DNA of 46,584 nt, taken from positions 1 through 46,584 of the IMG/VR virus record IMGVR_UViG_3300034018_000582. One strand, given 5' to 3'. The notes below the pieces were generated by a model, which was not told the origin of the DNA, made no database searches, and worked only from the letters and a program-made list of their open reading frames with translations. Each line of letters begins with the position of its first letter. Positions within the stretch are counted from its first letter, which is position 1. A program made the position numbers and the translations under genes. Origin of the DNA: a virus. Positions 23,970 to 32,009 of the stretch are shown in pieces.

Positions 23970-24694
23970 TAATAGATTCAATAAACACAGAAGATTTTGT
24001 TATCTATAAAGATGATGAAAATAAATTAGGTGAGTTGGGTATTACTCAAAACAGAATAATTGAGATACCAGATTTTGTTGATGAGAATACTGCAAAGAGT
24101 ATGATCGAATACTTTGAATATAAGGCATCAATGTGGGGACCAATTGCATTTTATGGATCATCTGGGATGGGCCTTATGCATAATGATCCAGAACTTTCGA
24201 ACTTTGGATTACCAGATGACTTCTTTTCAAAAATACAATCTAAGTTTCAGGAATCAGTAGAATTAATATTCGGTAGACCTGTAAAGGCTAATACATCACA
24301 TGCACAAAAATGGGATGTTGGAGGATTTGCCGCAGCACATTCAGACAACTCCGACTTTGAGGGCAAGCCTAATTCTTTTCAAATAAATAAATATGTTGGA
24401 ATTTTATATTTGAATGGAAATTATGGTGGGGGAGAACTTTATTTTCCAGAGCATGAGATTGAAATAAAGCCTAAGTCGTTATCATTTATTTCTTTCCCTG
24501 GCGGGGTAGAGAATATACATGGAGTTAGAGAAATAACAGAGGGAACTAGATATACAATGGTTTCATTCTGGGATTTTGCTGAATCTGAATATTCTGATGA
24601 GTTGAAGTCTGAATGGGAGCAAGAATTGCTTAGGGTGCGAGCAGAGCAAGAAGCCCAAAGAGAAGAGTGGTCAAAGGGTAATAAGTATGCGTAG
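23966..24694 (+). CDS. 2-oxoglutarate/Fe(II) oxygenase, prolyl-4-hydroxylase-like (fourth of five)
   Basis: A 242-residue enzyme with H125-x-D127 (AAHSDNSD), H185 (NIHGVREI) and R195 (GTRYTMVSFWDF). The core is NGNYGGGELYFPEHEIEIKPK. It has an N-terminal helical domain of about 100 residues and an extra charged helical tail after 205 (SEWEQELLRVRAEQEAQREEW) not found in the others, which could be a protein-protein contact. ATGA overlap with the gene before; its end overlaps the next gene by eight bases. Confidence 0.86.
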   Translation: MIIDSINTEDFVIYKDDENKLGELGITQNRIIEIPDFVDENTAKSMIEYFEYKASMWGPIAFYGSSGMGLMHNDPELSNFGLPDDFFSKIQSKFQESVELIFGRPVKANTSHAQKWDVGGFAAAHSDNSDFEGKPNSFQINKYVGILYLNGNYGGGELYFPEHEIEIKPKSLSFISFPGGVENIHGVREITEGTRYTMVSFWDFAESEYSDELKSEWEQELLRVRAEQEAQREEWSKGNKYA

Positions 24695-25262
24695 TCTAAT
24701 AAATAAGCCAGAAATATATAATGACAGTATTTATTACTACAAGGGCATACTGCAAAGACCTGAATACATAGTTAAATTAATAGAACAAAATAATTCAAAT
24801 TCAGATCTTATTAGTGACTGGGTTCCATGGCAATCCTCAGACGGAGACTACACATTTGGAAGAACAAAAAGAATAAATTTTGAACACTACCCAAATTCTT
24901 CCGATGAGTCTAAGTTCATATACGGATCTATTTTGTCCGCAATTAGATTGGCTGGTGTTTTCTATGCTAGAAATAAAAATATTAATTTAGGTAAACAGTC
25001 TCCAATTTCAATATCTAAATATGACGAGGGAAAGTTTATGGGTCCTCATACTGATGAAAAAACTGGAGCGCATATATCTGGAGTTTTATATTTAAATGAT
25101 AATTACTCTGGAGGAGAACTAGAATTTCCTAATCAAGAATTTTCAATAAAGCCTGAGGCTGGAAGCATGATTGTTTTTCCATCCATAGGTGAATACATTC
25201 ATGATCCAAAGCCTGCCTACGGCGGGGAGAGATACATTTGCCCCGTATTCTGGTATAATTAA
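24687..25262 (+). CDS. 2-oxoglutarate/Fe(II) oxygenase, prolyl-4-hydroxylase-like (fifth of five)
   Basis: The shortest member (191 residues), close to a minimal catalytic domain. Iron ligands are H121-x-D123 (GPHTDEK) and H172 (YIHDPKPA); R182 (GERYICPVFW) binds 2-oxoglutarate. The core LNDNYSGGELEFPNQEFSIKPEAG is typical. The last codons contain a TGGTATAAT extended -10 promoter that serves the following gene, so the cluster ends here in transcription terms, although no terminator is visible. Confidence 0.86.
   Translation: MRSLINKPEIYNDSIYYYKGILQRPEYIVKLIEQNNSNSDLISDWVPWQSSDGDYTFGRTKRINFEHYPNSSDESKFIYGSILSAIRLAGVFYARNKNINLGKQSPISISKYDEGKFMGPHTDEKTGAHISGVLYLNDNYSGGELEFPNQEFSIKPEAGSMIVFPSIGEYIHDPKPAYGGERYICPVFWYN
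25251..25259 (+). promoter_or_regulatory. extended -10 promoter inside the last oxygenase codons
   Basis: TGGTATAAT at the very end of the fifth oxygenase gene. Initiation near 25266 would leave a leader of about 55 bases before ATG 25320, containing the small palindrome CCTATAAATAGG and no good ribosome-binding site. Confidence 0.45.
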
Positions 25263-25319
25263 AATGTGCCAATTCCTATAAATAGGTTATGGTGAATGTA
25301 AATTTAAGTAGTTGATAAT

Positions 25320-28300
25320 ATGGCATATTCAGATATAGTGTTGTCAGACCTTCCCTTAGGCTATTGGGGAGGTCCAAGCGTATCTAGAAAAAATTTACTT
25401 ACCGCCAATCAATATTCTATAGAGTCATCTACTTCTGGATGGACTGCTTTAGACAATACATCTATATCTAGGGTAACCTCTGATTCATGGATAGGCTCCG
25501 CAAGTTTGCAAATAGATCCATCCTCTACTTCTGAGGCAGGATTTAGAATTGCTAGTGGGTCTAGAATACCCCTATCATATGGTAGGACATATACTATGGT
25601 TGCGCGGGTTAAAAATACTTCTGGTTCTAGAAAAGCACGAATAAGAATAGAATATTTTACTACTCAAAGTGGATCTACCCTATCCCAGTCAGTAACGCTA
25701 GGTCAGGTGTATGATATATCAAGTACAGAATGGACTACAATATATCATACTGAAACCCTGCCTACTGGAACATCAACGAACTACTTTGCGTCATGGGGGA
25801 TAGTTACAGATACAGGCTTGGCATCAGACCTAATATTATGCGACGGAATTCAGTTTTTTGAAGGACCGCTATATGCAATGTATGATCAACAATATCAAAA
25901 TGATGCAACCTTAAGATATATTAATTATCAAAAAAGTAAGCCAATTATCTTTAATGGTTCAGAGTCAGTAAGACTTAGCGGGGACGCGGTATTAGAAATA
26001 TCTAATCCATATAAATTATTTATTAATGGATCAGAGAGCAAAAGTGCTTCAATAGATTTCTGGTTTACTTTAGAAAAGCCTCCGTCATATAGGCATCAGT
26101 TATTAAAAATAGGCGCATTCATAAGTTGCTACATAGAGAACGACAAACTATACATAGACTATCTTGGTAGCAGAAGTTTTGTTCAGATAAATAATTGGGA
26201 CATGCAGCATTACGTTAATGTTGTTTATTCTCAAAAAACCATATTTTTATATGTAGATGAAAATTTATCGACGTTCCTGGACCTTGGATCTAATTTTCAA
26301 TTTGATAGGGTTATCGAAGAAATTACCCCAACAATAGTAGTTGGGCCAGCATCTAGATCAGTCAATCTTCTTACCAACTCCTCTTTCGAGGACTCAGAAT
26401 TTGGTTGGCAGGCCACGAATTCTTCTATTGAATACATTACCTCTGATTACTTTTCTGGATCTAAGTGTTTACAAATTACTAAGCAAGCAACATCTAATTC
26501 AGGAGTTCAATCAGTAGACTTTTACCCAGTAGTTCCTTATGAGTCATACTATCTTTCAGCGTATGTAAAAATACCTTCATCTAACGAGTCCTCCACTCTG
26601 AGGCTTGTGTGTGAGGAATATGATTCATACGAGTCTGAAAATTTGTTAAAATCAACTACTCAAAATATTGTTTTAAGCAATAATAATTGGCAAAGAGTTA
26701 GTTTAGAATTTACTCCAGACATATATACTTCAGTAGTTAGAGTTAAAATTATTCAGCCATCTTCTGGAACAAACGGGCAAAAATTCCTATGCGATGCGCT
26801 TCTGCTAGAAAAATCAAATTCTTTATCAACATGGTCAGAAAATCTAAATGATTCAGATCCAATTTTTATTTCAGACATAGGATTTTATTCATACGATATT
26901 GGAGATGAGAAAAGATTAGATAGATATTTTTATGGAATATCAGACAACCCAGACGAACTTGCTATAGAGTATGGGGCGGATAGATTTGATATTAATTATT
27001 CAAGTAGTCTTTCTGAATCAGAAATAAACATTCTTTCTTCTGAAAATATTTTAAATGCTACTCTAGATAATCTTGCTTATGATCAAACATCATTATTAAT
27101 GTCTGCCCTATCTACAGAGTCTGTAGTTATTGGAAATGATGGCGGAGAGGCAACACTAAATAAGAATGGAATAAAGTTTTCTGATTCTGCATTTCTACCA
27201 CTATCTCAGATAGGTGGGTACTTTAATCCTATATCGTCTACTATAAGATTCCAGACGACCTTTGACGATAATAGTGGAGATGGAACCGCACTATTAATAG
27301 GCGGGGTGCTGAACTGCTACGGCATTGCCTTACAAAAAAGATCTAATAAATTAAAAGTGATGCTTATAGAAGATGTGTCACAGACACCCACCGAACTACT
27401 TGAAACAGAAACGTTATCAAATGGACTTATTAATATTGCATTAAATCTAGAAAATCAAATTTTATCTGCAAAAATCGGGGAGGAAGAATTTTTATCAATA
27501 GATATACCTGTAATTACTTCTAATGCAACACTATCTATTGGTAACATTCCAGAATCATCAGATGCATATCCAGATTATATTAGAAATTTTACAATAGATG
27601 GACTAACAGACTTTGCTGACATTAATTGGATTGAAACTGGTAGATACACTCTAAGGTTAAATAATTCATTAAATATATCTCAGAAATCTACATTTAATTA
27701 TTCTACCGCCGCACTTATCCCAGCAAATAACAGTATCGTTACCTTTAATACATCTGCTCAAAACAATATAAAGATAAACAACGTAAGCGTAAAAGATATA
27801 ACATACATACCAGGGTTTAATTATTCTGATCCAGAGCCAATAAGCATAGAAGTTACGCTTATTAGCGAAAATTCTACTACAGATAGAAAGTCGGTAAACA
27901 ACCTCTATATATCTTCATACAATTCAGAGAGCCTGGTTTCATCACTATCAAGGTTTAGTTTGGACAGCAATTCATCAGAAAATATGCCATATATCATGAA
28001 TGTTATATCATCCAATGTGCTTTCTCATGATGATAATTTAGGATTAAGATTTGATAAATTAATTTCATCTGGATGCAAGGTAGTCTCCAATCAATCAAAT
28101 ACATATGAAGCAATAGAAATTGTTTTCAAGATCAACCTAGCACCTAATAATGGAGAAACGTATACAATATTCGACCTTGCGGGTAGTAGCGATATCAATC
28201 TTAAATATGATGATTCAGGATTAATTAAAAATGGAACCTACGATCTATATATTGATGGACAATTAGTATCTAATTTATCCGACATTGATATATTTTCTAG

Positions 28301-28616
28301 AGAAATCTATCACGCAATTGCTGTATTTTCTTCTTCTCTTTCTTCAGACATACACATAGGATCTAATAAAAATGTAGAAGAAAAGTTCGATGGAACTATA
28401 GGTAAATTAAATATCTATTCGGTCGCCCCAGCAGATATGACAACTTTTGTAGAAGATAAATATTTAGATTTAATTGGGAAAAACGTTAAGAGTATAAATG
28501 GTGGAACGGCATCAATAAATGATTCATCTGCCACCCAAGAGTACATAAGAGACTCCTTTGGAGAGTACTATGAAATGAAAAACTTGCCAAAGGTCAAAAT
28601 AGTTTCTGAAATATAA
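25320..28616 (+). CDS. large minor tail protein with carbohydrate-binding-like and lectin-like domains
   Basis: A 1098-residue tail protein. Residues about 25-185 and 350-510 look like two family 4/9 carbohydrate-binding modules: both open NLLT followed by a W-containing stretch and have SW-GSASLQI / YFSGSKCLQIT, RTYTMVARVK / ESYYLSAYVK and LCDGIQFFEG / LCDALLLEKS. Residues about 215-340, 615-765 and 900-1080 have laminin-G-like or concanavalin-like beta features (GSESVRLSGDAV, SASIDFWFTL; AVFSSSLSSDIHIGSNKNVEEKFDGTIGKLNIY). Such proteins sit on siphovirus tails and bind cell-wall or surface sugars. The C-terminus ends NLPKVKIVSEI, echoed at the start of the next gene product. The domain boundaries are estimates. 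Confidence 0.75.
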   Translation: MAYSDIVLSDLPLGYWGGPSVSRKNLLTANQYSIESSTSGWTALDNTSISRVTSDSWIGSASLQIDPSSTSEAGFRIASGSRIPLSYGRTYTMVARVKNTSGSRKARIRIEYFTTQSGSTLSQSVTLGQVYDISSTEWTTIYHTETLPTGTSTNYFASWGIVTDTGLASDLILCDGIQFFEGPLYAMYDQQYQNDATLRYINYQKSKPIIFNGSESVRLSGDAVLEISNPYKLFINGSESKSASIDFWFTLEKPPSYRHQLLKIGAFISCYIENDKLYIDYLGSRSFVQINNWDMQHYVNVVYSQKTIFLYVDENLSTFLDLGSNFQFDRVIEEITPTIVVGPASRSVNLLTNSSFEDSEFGWQATNSSIEYITSDYFSGSKCLQITKQATSNSGVQSVDFYPVVPYESYYLSAYVKIPSSNESSTLRLVCEEYDSYESENLLKSTTQNIVLSNNNWQRVSLEFTPDIYTSVVRVKIIQPSSGTNGQKFLCDALLLEKSNSLSTWSENLNDSDPIFISDIGFYSYDIGDEKRLDRYFYGISDNPDELAIEYGADRFDINYSSSLSESEINILSSENILNATLDNLAYDQTSLLMSALSTESVVIGNDGGEATLNKNGIKFSDSAFLPLSQIGGYFNPISSTIRFQTTFDDNSGDGTALLIGGVLNCYGIALQKRSNKLKVMLIEDVSQTPTELLETETLSNGLINIALNLENQILSAKIGEEEFLSIDIPVITSNATLSIGNIPESSDAYPDYIRNFTIDGLTDFADINWIETGRYTLRLNNSLNISQKSTFNYSTAALIPANNSIVTFNTSAQNNIKINNVSVKDITYIPGFNYSDPEPISIEVTLISENSTTDRKSVNNLYISSYNSESLVSSLSRFSLDSNSSENMPYIMNVISSNVLSHDDNLGLRFDKLISSGCKVVSNQSNTYEAIEIVFKINLAPNNGETYTIFDLAGSSDINLKYDDSGLIKNGTYDLYIDGQLVSNLSDIDIFSREIYHAIAVFSSSLSSDIHIGSNKNVEEKFDGTIGKLNIYSVAPADMTTFVEDKYLDLIGKNVKSINGGTASINDSSATQEYIRDSFGEYYEMKNLPKVKIVSEI

Positions 28617-28662
28617 AAAAATGAACCGATATGTGCCATATTTTCATATTTAGAAGGAAAAA

Positions 28663-28671
28663 TGGTACTAT
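28663..28671 (+). promoter_or_regulatory. extended -10 promoter, leaderless, opening the head operon
   Basis: TGGTACTAT, six bases (gtgtgt), then ATG 28678. An AGAAGGAAA lies upstream at 28652-28660 but would be outside the transcript from this promoter. This spacing favours ATG 28678 over the in-frame GTG 28672. Confidence 0.55.
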
Positions 28672-28677
28672 GTGTGT

Positions 28678-29007
28678 ATGCCAAAAGTAAAGATAGTTGA
28701 AGAAACTGACTACGGACTATACCTATGGGAAATGCCAGATGGAAGTATAGTCGCTGATGATGAAAAGAATTTTCTAAATATACCTGGAAAACGCGGTGAC
28801 ATGAGTAAGATTAAGATAATCACCGAAACTGTTAGATCCTTTGGTATTGAAGAGGGTAAGGCTGTATTCCTTTCTGGACACCGCAGAGTGACAGATGAAG
28901 AATATGAATATCAAAAGCAGCGCCTTGAGTGGGGATTAATCCCTGATGAACTAGATTATGGTGCCGCTAGAGATGAACTTATGAACTATAAAAAGGGACT
29001 TAGGTAA
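28678..29007 (+). CDS. small head-operon protein (DUF7302-like), unknown function
   Basis: A 109-residue protein. PKVKIVEETDYGLYLWEMPDGSIVADDEKNFLNIPG, then KRGDMSKIKIITETVRSFGIEEGKAVFLSGHRRVTDEEYEYQKQR resembles small proteins found just upstream of portal genes in many actinobacteriophages; I am fairly, not fully, sure of the family name. The function is unknown. ATG 28678 is chosen because a -10 box lies exactly six bases upstream, although GTG 28672 is in frame. The stop overlaps the portal start (TAATG). No terminase gene lies between it and the tail genes. Confidence 0.7.
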   Translation: MPKVKIVEETDYGLYLWEMPDGSIVADDEKNFLNIPGKRGDMSKIKIITETVRSFGIEEGKAVFLSGHRRVTDEEYEYQKQRLEWGLIPDELDYGAARDELMNYKKGLR

Positions 29008-30590
29008 TGCCAGCATCATATGTAGAAGACGATGATCCACAAGAAATCAACATAACTTCTTCCTCTGACTTTTTTAAATTTTCCTCGTCAAAAAGCGAAG
29101 GCATGGACCCATTCTTGCTTCCTGCTGAAGAACTTAAGGCATATAGAGGACTTTCTCCTAATTTTAAGAGAAAGACAACGAGAACAATACAAAAATATCA
29201 TCAGGGCGTTACTGGAGTAAGATCTAAGAAGATTGAAGATCCAGACGTTACTGGATACGTTATGTTTGAGGCTGTAGAGCCTCCATACAACATGGACTAT
29301 CTCGCTAAAGTTTATGAAGTTTCATCTCCCCACCATGCCGCAGTCGATGCCAAAGTTTCTAATATTGTAGGGCTTGGATACGACTTAATTGAAACTGATG
29401 AGACTAAAGACAAGATTGAAGAAATAGATGATACAGATCAAGATAAATTAAATTTTCTTAGAAGAAAAATAACTCGCGCTAAAACTCGTCTAAAGAAAGA
29501 TATAGATAATTTAAATGAAGATGAGTCTTTTACAGAAACAATGAAAAAAATTCTTACTGATTATGATGCTACAGGAAATGGCTATATGGAAGTGGGTCGT
29601 AAGGTAGATGGAACTGTAGGCTACCTTGGACATATTCCTTCAGCAAATATGAGGGTAAGAAGAAATCGTGATGGATTTATCCAGATTGTAAATAATAAAA
29701 TTGTCTTTTTCCGTAATTATGGAGATACATCTACCCCAGATCCATTAGGAAACGATCCTCGCCCCAACGAGGTACTTCATTTTAAGAAGTATACTCCTAC
29801 AAATAATTACTATGGAGTGCCGGATATTATTCCTGCCCTGCAAGCACTAGCAGGCGACGAATTTGCGTCTAAGTTCAACCTTGACTATTTTGAGAATAAG
29901 GCGGTCCCACGCTACATTATTGTAGTTAAGGGTGCAAGACTTAGCGATGATTCACAAAGAAAACTTCTAGAGTTCTTCCAAACTGGACTTAAAGGTAAGA
30001 ATCACAGATCACTTTATATTCCATTGCCAGCAGATGATGGAAACACTAAGGTAGAATTCAAAATGGAGCCAGTTGAGGCTGGTGTACAAGATTCTTCATT
30101 CAGAAACTACCGCCTTGAGAACCGTGATGAAATACTTATGGCGCACAGAGTTCCTGTGACTAAGGTGAGCATGGGTTCTGGCGTGTCTCTGGCGGCTGCA
30201 AGAGATGCAGATAAGAACTTCCGTGAACAGGTAACAAAACCCACCCAGGAATACTTTGAGAAGAAGATTAATAAAATTGTTCGTGAGTTTACAGACATGT
30301 TTTCCCTTAAATTCAATGAACTTAGTCTTACTGATGAGGATACTCAATCTAAGATTGATGAAAGATATTTGAGAATGCAAGTTATTGTTCCAAACGAAGT
30401 AAGAGCAAAGAAGGGACTCCCAGCCCTTGATGGTGGGGATACTCCAATAGTTCTTAATGCTCGCGCAGCAGCAGAACAAACTACCCAGGCTACTGGGAAT
30501 AGAAGAAGAGATCAGGAGCGTCAACAAAATCAGCCCGATATTGATGGAGAGGCAAGAAATCCACAGGGCGAAGGCAGATCTGTGCAATAA
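29007..30590 (+). CDS. phage portal protein
   Basis: Forms the dodecameric ring at one capsid vertex through which DNA enters and leaves and to which the tail attaches. At 527 residues it is of normal size. Recognisable parts are ISSPHHAAVDAK-like YEVSSPHHAAVDAKVSNIVG (about 105-120), PNEVLHFKKYTPTNNYYGVPDIIPALQAL (about 250-280), the clip/stem segment FENKAVPRYIIVVKGARLSD, and HRVPVTKVSMGSGVSLAAARDADKNFREQVTKPTQ (about 378-410), all typical of the PBSX-like portal family. The C-terminal 45 residues are Gln/Arg/Asn-rich and look disordered. The ATG overlaps the preceding stop. A promoter follows. Confidence 0.92.
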   Translation: MPASYVEDDDPQEINITSSSDFFKFSSSKSEGMDPFLLPAEELKAYRGLSPNFKRKTTRTIQKYHQGVTGVRSKKIEDPDVTGYVMFEAVEPPYNMDYLAKVYEVSSPHHAAVDAKVSNIVGLGYDLIETDETKDKIEEIDDTDQDKLNFLRRKITRAKTRLKKDIDNLNEDESFTETMKKILTDYDATGNGYMEVGRKVDGTVGYLGHIPSANMRVRRNRDGFIQIVNNKIVFFRNYGDTSTPDPLGNDPRPNEVLHFKKYTPTNNYYGVPDIIPALQALAGDEFASKFNLDYFENKAVPRYIIVVKGARLSDDSQRKLLEFFQTGLKGKNHRSLYIPLPADDGNTKVEFKMEPVEAGVQDSSFRNYRLENRDEILMAHRVPVTKVSMGSGVSLAAARDADKNFREQVTKPTQEYFEKKINKIVREFTDMFSLKFNELSLTDEDTQSKIDERYLRMQVIVPNEVRAKKGLPALDGGDTPIVLNARAAAEQTTQATGNRRRDQERQQNQPDIDGEARNPQGEGRSVQ

Positions 30591-30623
30591 TTGTGCATAA
30601 AATTTTGTATTAATCTGTCTAGT

Positions 30624-30632
30624 TGATAGAAT
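30624..30632 (+). promoter_or_regulatory. extended -10 promoter for the protease/scaffold and capsid genes
   Basis: TGATAGAAT, nine bases before ATG 30642, with no Shine-Dalgarno sequence. Initiation would leave a leader of only two or three bases. Confidence 0.5.
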
Positions 30633-30641
30633 TTATTTGAG

Positions 30642-31976
30642 ATGGAAATAACTAAATCTTATTGGCATAGTGACGGCGACCGTATAAGTCTGTCCGTACC
30701 GTTCTTCAAAGTAGATGAAGAGCGCAGAATTGTTTCTGGATTTGCTACATTAGACAATGTAGATCGACACAATGATATTGTTGATGCAGATGCTTCTATT
30801 AAGGCATTTGAGACATTTCGGGGCAACCTCCGCGAAATGCATCAGCCAATTGCTGTTGGCAAAGTCACAAACTTTAGAGAAGAGCAATTTTACGATAAGT
30901 CAACTGGACAATCATATCGTGGAGTGTTTGTAGATACATATGTCTCCAAGGGTGCCCAAGATACCTGGGAAAAGGTTCTTGACGGCACCCTATCTGGATT
31001 TTCTATCGGCGGAAATATTACAAAGGTAGATCAAGTTCAAAAAGGTGATGACATGGTTCGTGTCATTAAAGAGTATGACCTTGTAGAACTTTCGCTTGTA
31101 GATAGTCCAGCAAATCAACTCGCTAATGTATTTTCTATACAAAAAGTAGATGACCAACTAGTTGCTACAGGAATTGCTACAGAAATTAAAATGGATAATA
31201 TTTTCTGGTGCGAGACAGATCAAATAGCAGTAGCAAAAGATTCAGACTCCTCCGCCTGCCTTGTCTGTGATTCAGACATGACAAATATTGGCTGGGTAGA
31301 GTCTAACGACGTTGCTAAGAATCAAGAAATTGGTAAAGCAATAGATCGACATATTAAAAAGCATAGTCTTTCTGGATCAACTCCAGAAGAAATGCCTGAG
31401 CCAACAATAGCAAAGCAGGCAGATAATGAAACCAATATTGAAGGAGGTGCAGTAGAGAATATGGAAATTGAAAAAAGTGAAGAAGTTACAGAGATTGAAG
31501 AAACAACTGAAGAAGTTGTAGAAAAGGGAGCCGTAGTTGCAGAGGAAGCAACAGAGGCTGTTGAGGCTGTAGCAGAAGAAACCTCTCCAGAAGAGGAAGA
31601 GGTAGAAGAAGACTTAGAAAAGGCTGCAAACTCCGATGTTGAGGTTGAAGAACCCGACTTTGTTAAAATGTTGGAAGACCTCAAGACATTCTTCGGAGAA
31701 AACATCAGCAAGAGCGCAGAAGAGACTAAGGTGACTGTTGAAGAAATCACCAAGACTATCGACGCTCAAATTACAGAATTGGCTGAGAAGCACGATTCAC
31801 TCAGCAAAGCAGTTCAGGATATCAAAAGTGCCATCGACACAATCGAAAAGCGCGTGGATCTGGTTGAAAATGAAACTGCTGTTAAGAAGTCCCAAGATCT
31901 GGATGGATCAAAGGAAGAAACAACAATAAGAAAAGGTATCTGGTCTGGCTCATTCCTCGGTGTCCGTGACCTATAA
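30642..31976 (+). CDS. prohead protease fused to a scaffold-like region
   Basis: A 444-residue protein combining two functions needed for capsid assembly. Residues 1-165 are an XkdF/S78-like serine protease: IVSGFATLDNVDRHNDIVD, H67 (MHQP), S121 (SGFSIGG), then YDLVELSLVDSPAN. Residues 185-220 have three Cys (C190, C206, C209; FWCETD ... CLVCDSD), a zinc-ribbon-like element common in actinophage proteases. Residues 265-330 are very acidic, and 340-412 form a probable coiled coil (EKHDSLSKAVQDIKSAI ...), as in scaffold proteins. An internal ATG at 31461, with GGAGG 13 bases upstream, might yield a separate scaffold, but the spacing is poor. The N-terminal start lacks a ribosome-binding site and sits just after a -10 box. 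Confidence 0.85.
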   Translation: MEITKSYWHSDGDRISLSVPFFKVDEERRIVSGFATLDNVDRHNDIVDADASIKAFETFRGNLREMHQPIAVGKVTNFREEQFYDKSTGQSYRGVFVDTYVSKGAQDTWEKVLDGTLSGFSIGGNITKVDQVQKGDDMVRVIKEYDLVELSLVDSPANQLANVFSIQKVDDQLVATGIATEIKMDNIFWCETDQIAVAKDSDSSACLVCDSDMTNIGWVESNDVAKNQEIGKAIDRHIKKHSLSGSTPEEMPEPTIAKQADNETNIEGGAVENMEIEKSEEVTEIEETTEEVVEKGAVVAEEATEAVEAVAEETSPEEEEVEEDLEKAANSDVEVEEPDFVKMLEDLKTFFGENISKSAEETKVTVEEITKTIDAQITELAEKHDSLSKAVQDIKSAIDTIEKRVDLVENETAVKKSQDLDGSKEETTIRKGIWSGSFLGVRDL

Positions 31977-31985
31977 ATACAAAAA

Positions 31986-31999
31986 CTGAAAGGTAGGTG
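31986..31999 (+). promoter_or_regulatory. ribosome-binding leader of the capsid gene, shared with the major tail gene
   Basis: CTGAAAGGTAGGTG, ten bases before ATG 32010. The same 14 bases occur at 36161-36174, again ten bases before the ATG. Both genes encode the most abundant virion proteins. Confidence 0.7.
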
Positions 32000-32009
32000 A
32001 AAAGCAGAT

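Noticed and set aside
25264-25281. Five-codon upstream open frame after the 25251 promoter
   Set aside because: Very short, no ribosome-binding site, and easily expected by chance. A role in regulating the 25320 gene cannot be supported.
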